NCBI GenBank assembly: GCA_023145535.1
Contig: JAGLDQ010000065.1
Coordinates: 1-6,900, forward strand
Direction of reading: 5' to 3'
From: Cocleimonas sp.
Lineage (GTDB): Bacteria; Pseudomonadota; Gammaproteobacteria; Thiotrichales; Thiotrichaceae
Length of the DNA stretch: 6,900 nucleotides
Shown here: positions 6,499-6,900 of the stretch, in pieces
Numbering within the stretch: position 1 is the stretch's first letter
Layout: each line of letters begins with the position of its first letter
Position numbers and translations under genes: made by a program
Notes under the pieces: generated by a model
The model's database searches: none
Told to the model about the DNA's origin: nothing
What the model saw: the letters and a program-made list of their open reading frames with translations, nothing else

Positions 6499-6900
6499 TC
6501 AGTCTAAATCTTCTAATTCATCAATCAGGCTTTTTTTCTTTTCAGCCGCCTGCTTATCCAACTTGCCATCTTTGATTAAATACTTACGTTTTTGCAGCCA
6601 AGCATCCCGCAGACTATTGTACTCATCATCTGATAATTCTTTCAACAAACCTTCAGATGAAAATAAACCAGCACGCTGATCTATTTTATCAAGTGCATAA
6701 TAGGCCTGAGAACCCTCAAAGAAAAAATAAGGATTGGTAATACTATCAACCACGATACCAACACTATCTCTAACAGTCGAAGGCCCAAGTACAGGTAACA
6801 TAATATATTCACCTGATGGCACACCCCATGTTGCTAGTGTCTGCCCGAAATCCTCATGATGTTTTTCCAACTTCATTTTTGTTGCTACATCAAAAAAACC
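6499..6900 (-). CDS. mlaA: MlaA (VacJ) outer-membrane lipid-asymmetry lipoprotein, C-terminal part; 5' end outside window
   Basis: The frame runs open from the right edge to TGA at 6499-6501, giving 133 residues of a protein usually about 230-270 long. The missing N-terminus should carry the lipoprotein signal and the first conserved helices. The visible part starts GFFDVATKM and continues HEDFGQTLATWGVPSGEYIM, LPVLGPSTVRDSVG (35-48), then a C-terminal helical region including QRAGLFSSEGLLKE. This is the MlaA pattern of FDVA, FG-TL--WGV-GPY--LP--GP-T-RD and R--LL-S-G. MlaA sits in the outer membrane with porins and removes phospholipids from its outer leaflet, passing them to MlaC and the MlaFEDB transporter. 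The ATG at 6876 is internal, since homology runs through it. The C-terminus is rich in Lys, Glu and Asp. The gene is 4 bases upstream of mpl, so the two are very likely cotranscribed. Confidence 0.93.
   Translation of the reverse strand, partial: GFFDVATKMKLEKHHEDFGQTLATWGVPSGEYIMLPVLGPSTVRDSVGIVVDSITNPYFFFEGSQAYYALDKIDQRAGLFSSEGLLKELSDDEYNSLRDAWLQKRKYLIKDGKLDKQAAEKKKSLIDELEDLD

Noticed and set aside
1..6900. CRISPR array, tRNA, rRNA, integrase, transposase or toxin-antitoxin pair
   Set aside because: Scanned for and not found: no regularly spaced repeats, no cloverleaf, and all long frames are explained by the genes listed.

Overview
The window is ordinary chromosomal DNA from a Gram-negative bacterium, almost certainly a gammaproteobacterium with moderately low GC. 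It carries an MlaA-type outer-membrane lipid-asymmetry lipoprotein, an Mpl murein-peptide ligase, UbiX of the ubiquinone pathway, and an AccA very close to the enterobacterial form. The genus cannot be fixed from sequence alone; a Thiotrichales-like lineage is only a guess.

Layout. Bases 1-61 hold what may be the last 19 codons of a plus-strand gene. Bases 62-338 are an AT-rich leader. Bases 339-2792 (+) encode a large secreted modular protein: signal peptide, beta-rich module, glycoside-hydrolase-like barrel with two well-placed glutamates, a long Lys/Pro-rich linker, and a C-terminal CBM9-like domain. Bases 2793-3061 separate two convergent units and contain a nested inverted repeat and a striking 15-bp-arm inverted repeat, but no classical U-tract terminator. 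From 6900 down to 3062, all on the minus strand, run mlaA (5' part outside the window), mpl, ubiX, a thioredoxin and accA.

The minus-strand genes look like two transcription units that may also be read through. mlaA-mpl-ubiX are tightly packed (4-nt gap, then a 4-nt GTGA overlap). A 77-nt gap with a good sigma-70-like promoter then precedes trx-accA. Together these genes serve envelope maintenance: phospholipid retrieval from the outer leaflet (MlaA), recycling of cell-wall peptide (Mpl), prenyl-FMN supply for ubiquinone synthesis (UbiX), thiol redox (thioredoxin), and the first committed step of fatty-acid synthesis (AccA).

No tRNA, rRNA, CRISPR array, transposase or phage gene was seen. 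I found no convincing undescribed multi-gene system. The most novel items are the modular glycosidase-like protein and the intergenic inverted repeat between the convergent units.
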